NCBI GenBank assembly: GCA_020161965.1
Contig: JAIUNH010000227.1
Location: 1-6,496 of the forward strand
DNA from: Pseudomonadota bacterium
GTDB taxonomy: Bacteria; Pseudomonadota; Alphaproteobacteria; CACIAM-22H2
DNA length: 6,496 nt
Direction of reading: 5' to 3'
The notes beneath the pieces were generated by a model that was not told the DNA's origin, ran no database searches, and was given only the letters and a program-made list of their open reading frames with translations. The position numbers were made by a program, and so were the translations under genes. Position 1 is the first letter of the stretch, and every line of letters begins with the position of its first letter. This document shows positions 5,467-6,496 of the stretch, piece by piece.

Positions 5467-6041
5467 CCCTTCGCAACCGCGTCACGCCGTTCTCGACCAT
5501 CGAAGCCAATCCCGCGCGCGGGATGTTCATGGGCAATCGCGGCTGCCTGCATGGCGAGTACAAGAATCTCGAAGTCGAGGAAACGCGCGAGAAACGCTGG
5601 CTCGTCTGTTCGCTGAACTTCAAAGGCCGCAAGCGCGTGCTGATGCGGCCCGGCGCCTATACCGAGCTGTTCTTCCTCGACGAGGCGACGGCGCTGGCCG
5701 CCGGACATCGCCCCTGCGCCGAATGCCGGCGCAAGAACTACGATGCGTTTTTGAAGCTGTTCCCCGGCAAGCCCGCGAATGCCGAATGGCTCGACCGCAA
5801 TCTCGCCTCGCAGCGCGGCCGGCCGTATCCCGACGAGTTCGCCAATCTGCCCGACGGCACAATGTACGAACTAAACGGCGACGCGTTCTTGAAATGGCAC
5901 GGCCGCGCGTTTCGCTGGTCCCATGACGGCTACGGGCCCGCCGAGAAACCCGGCGGGCCCGTTGAAGTCATCACGCCCGAAGGCACGGTCGAGGCGATCG
6001 CCAAAGGCTATCGCCCCGCCGTGCATCCTTCGGCGCGTTAG
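5463..6041 (+). CDS. Conserved protein of unknown function with an Ada-like RPCxxC motif
   Basis: This is a 192-residue soluble protein with no signal peptide or TM segment. The start ATG (5463-5465) overlaps the TGA of the third transporter by 4 bases (ATGA), so it should be translated with the transporters. The notable stretch is ELFFLDEATALAAGHRPC (68-85) with Cys85-x-x-Cys88. It strongly resembles the end of the zinc-binding domain of the Ada DNA-repair protein, where F-F-x(5)-A-x-x-A-G-[FY]-R-P-C-x-x-C carries two of four zinc ligands. Cys28 and His30 (GNRGCLHGE) or Cys49 could complete a site, but the Ada Cys-x3-Cys pair is not present, so metal binding is inference. The remainder (LPDGTMY, W-H-G-R-A-F-R-W, GYRPAVHPSA) looks conserved in similar alphaproteobacterial proteins I recall as uncharacterised. 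There is no methyltransferase or AraC domain. Its stop TAG overlaps the convergent protease stop. Confidence 0.85.
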   Translation: MTLRNRVTPFSTIEANPARGMFMGNRGCLHGEYKNLEVEETREKRWLVCSLNFKGRKRVLMRPGAYTELFFLDEATALAAGHRPCAECRRKNYDAFLKLFPGKPANAEWLDRNLASQRGRPYPDEFANLPDGTMYELNGDAFLKWHGRAFRWSHDGYGPAEKPGGPVEVITPEGTVEAIAKGYRPAVHPSAR

Positions 6042-6496
6042 CCTTTCGCCGTGGGGACGGGCAGCGCCAAGTAAAGCGGCGTGCCCTGACGTTCGACGAA
6101 GATCGCGACGGCTTCGCGATGTTCGCCGCGCGCCGCGCGCAAGGCGGCGACGACATCCTCGGGCTTGCGCACCGGCTTGCGGTCGATCTCGACCAAGCGG
6201 TCGCCGCGCGCCAGACCGGCCTTTTCCGCCGGGCTGCCTTCCAGCATATCGGCCACCACGACCTCGCCGCGCGGACCTTGCGCCAAGCGCAAACCCACGC
6301 CGCTGGCCGCGTTGCCTTGCTCGTTCTGGCCGACCACCGCCGCTTCCGGCTTCTGATCGGGCAGGCTTGCGAGCGTCACGCGGATTTCCGCGCGCCGCCC
6401 GTCGCGCCAATATTCGATATTGGCTTCGTCCTTGGCCCGGCGATCGCCGACCTTGCGGGCAAGATCGCGCGGATTGTCGATCGCGGTCCCGTCGAG
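6038..6496 (-). CDS. DegP/HtrA-family periplasmic serine protease (C-terminal part, PDZ domains)
   Basis: The frame is open from the right window edge (6496) to the TAA at 6040-6038, giving 152 visible residues; the start and the trypsin-like protease domain lie outside. The first ~45 residues are the end of PDZ1 (DGTAIDNPRDLARKVGD, then YWRDGRRAEIRVTLASLP). After a polar linker comes PDZ2 (~65-150), with the carboxylate-binding-loop-like GVGLRL, the block EGSPAEKAGLARGDRLVEIDRKPV, and a final EDVVAALRAARG helix. This order is that of DegP/DegQ/MucD quality-control proteases, which degrade or refold misfolded periplasmic proteins. The GTG at 6379 sits inside PDZ1 and is not a start. I give no symbol because degP, degQ and mucD cannot be separated from this part. 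The 3' end overlaps the stop of the convergent gene by 4 bases. Confidence 0.92.
   Translation of the reverse strand, partial: LDGTAIDNPRDLARKVGDRRAKDEANIEYWRDGRRAEIRVTLASLPDQKPEAAVVGQNEQGNAASGVGLRLAQGPRGEVVVADMLEGSPAEKAGLARGDRLVEIDRKPVRKPEDVVAALRAARGEHREAVAIFVERQGTPLYLALPVPTAKG

Overview
The window looks like chromosomal DNA of a high-GC alphaproteobacterium, plausibly of the Rhodospirillales type. This rests on very high GC, strong GC bias at third codon positions, long spurious open frames on the antisense strand, and the resemblance of the proteins. The genus cannot be fixed from the sequence. No tRNA, rRNA, CRISPR array, insertion sequence or phage gene is visible. No stretch above 300 bases lacks a gene; the two longest gaps are 1050-1235 and 2578-2735.

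Layout. (1) Positions 1-220 (+) hold the C-terminal end of a RimJ/RimL-like GNAT acetyltransferase. (2) Positions 195-1049 (-) hold an unusual 284-residue open frame. About 235 residues of an ArnT/GT39-type membrane glycosyltransferase run in frame into the last ~48 residues of an M23 (LytM) metallopeptidase. (3) Divergent from it, 1236-1937 and 1948-2577 (+) encode subunits A and B of a 3-oxoacid CoA-transferase. This two-gene operon has a candidate promoter at 1171-1199 and a strong GC hairpin followed by a T-run at 2597-2634. (4) Positions 2736-6041 (+) hold a four-gene unit: three different EamA/DMT-family 10-TM transporters in tandem, then a 192-residue conserved protein with an Ada-like RPCxxC motif. 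All three junctions are 4-base stop/start overlaps (ATGA, GTGA, ATGA), so the unit is probably one translationally coupled operon. (5) Positions 6038-6496 (-) hold the C-terminal end (PDZ1 end plus PDZ2) of a DegP/HtrA-type periplasmic serine protease. It is convergent with the operon and the two stop codons overlap.

How the genes relate. The CoA-transferase pair activates or scavenges acetoacetate-like acids using succinyl-CoA or acetyl-CoA and works on its own. The EamA operon is a membrane export/import unit of unknown substrate with a soluble, possibly metal-binding partner. The two main points for follow-up are the GT39-M23 chimera, which is either a real deletion fusion or an assembly misjoin, and the coupled triple-EamA/Ada-like cassette.
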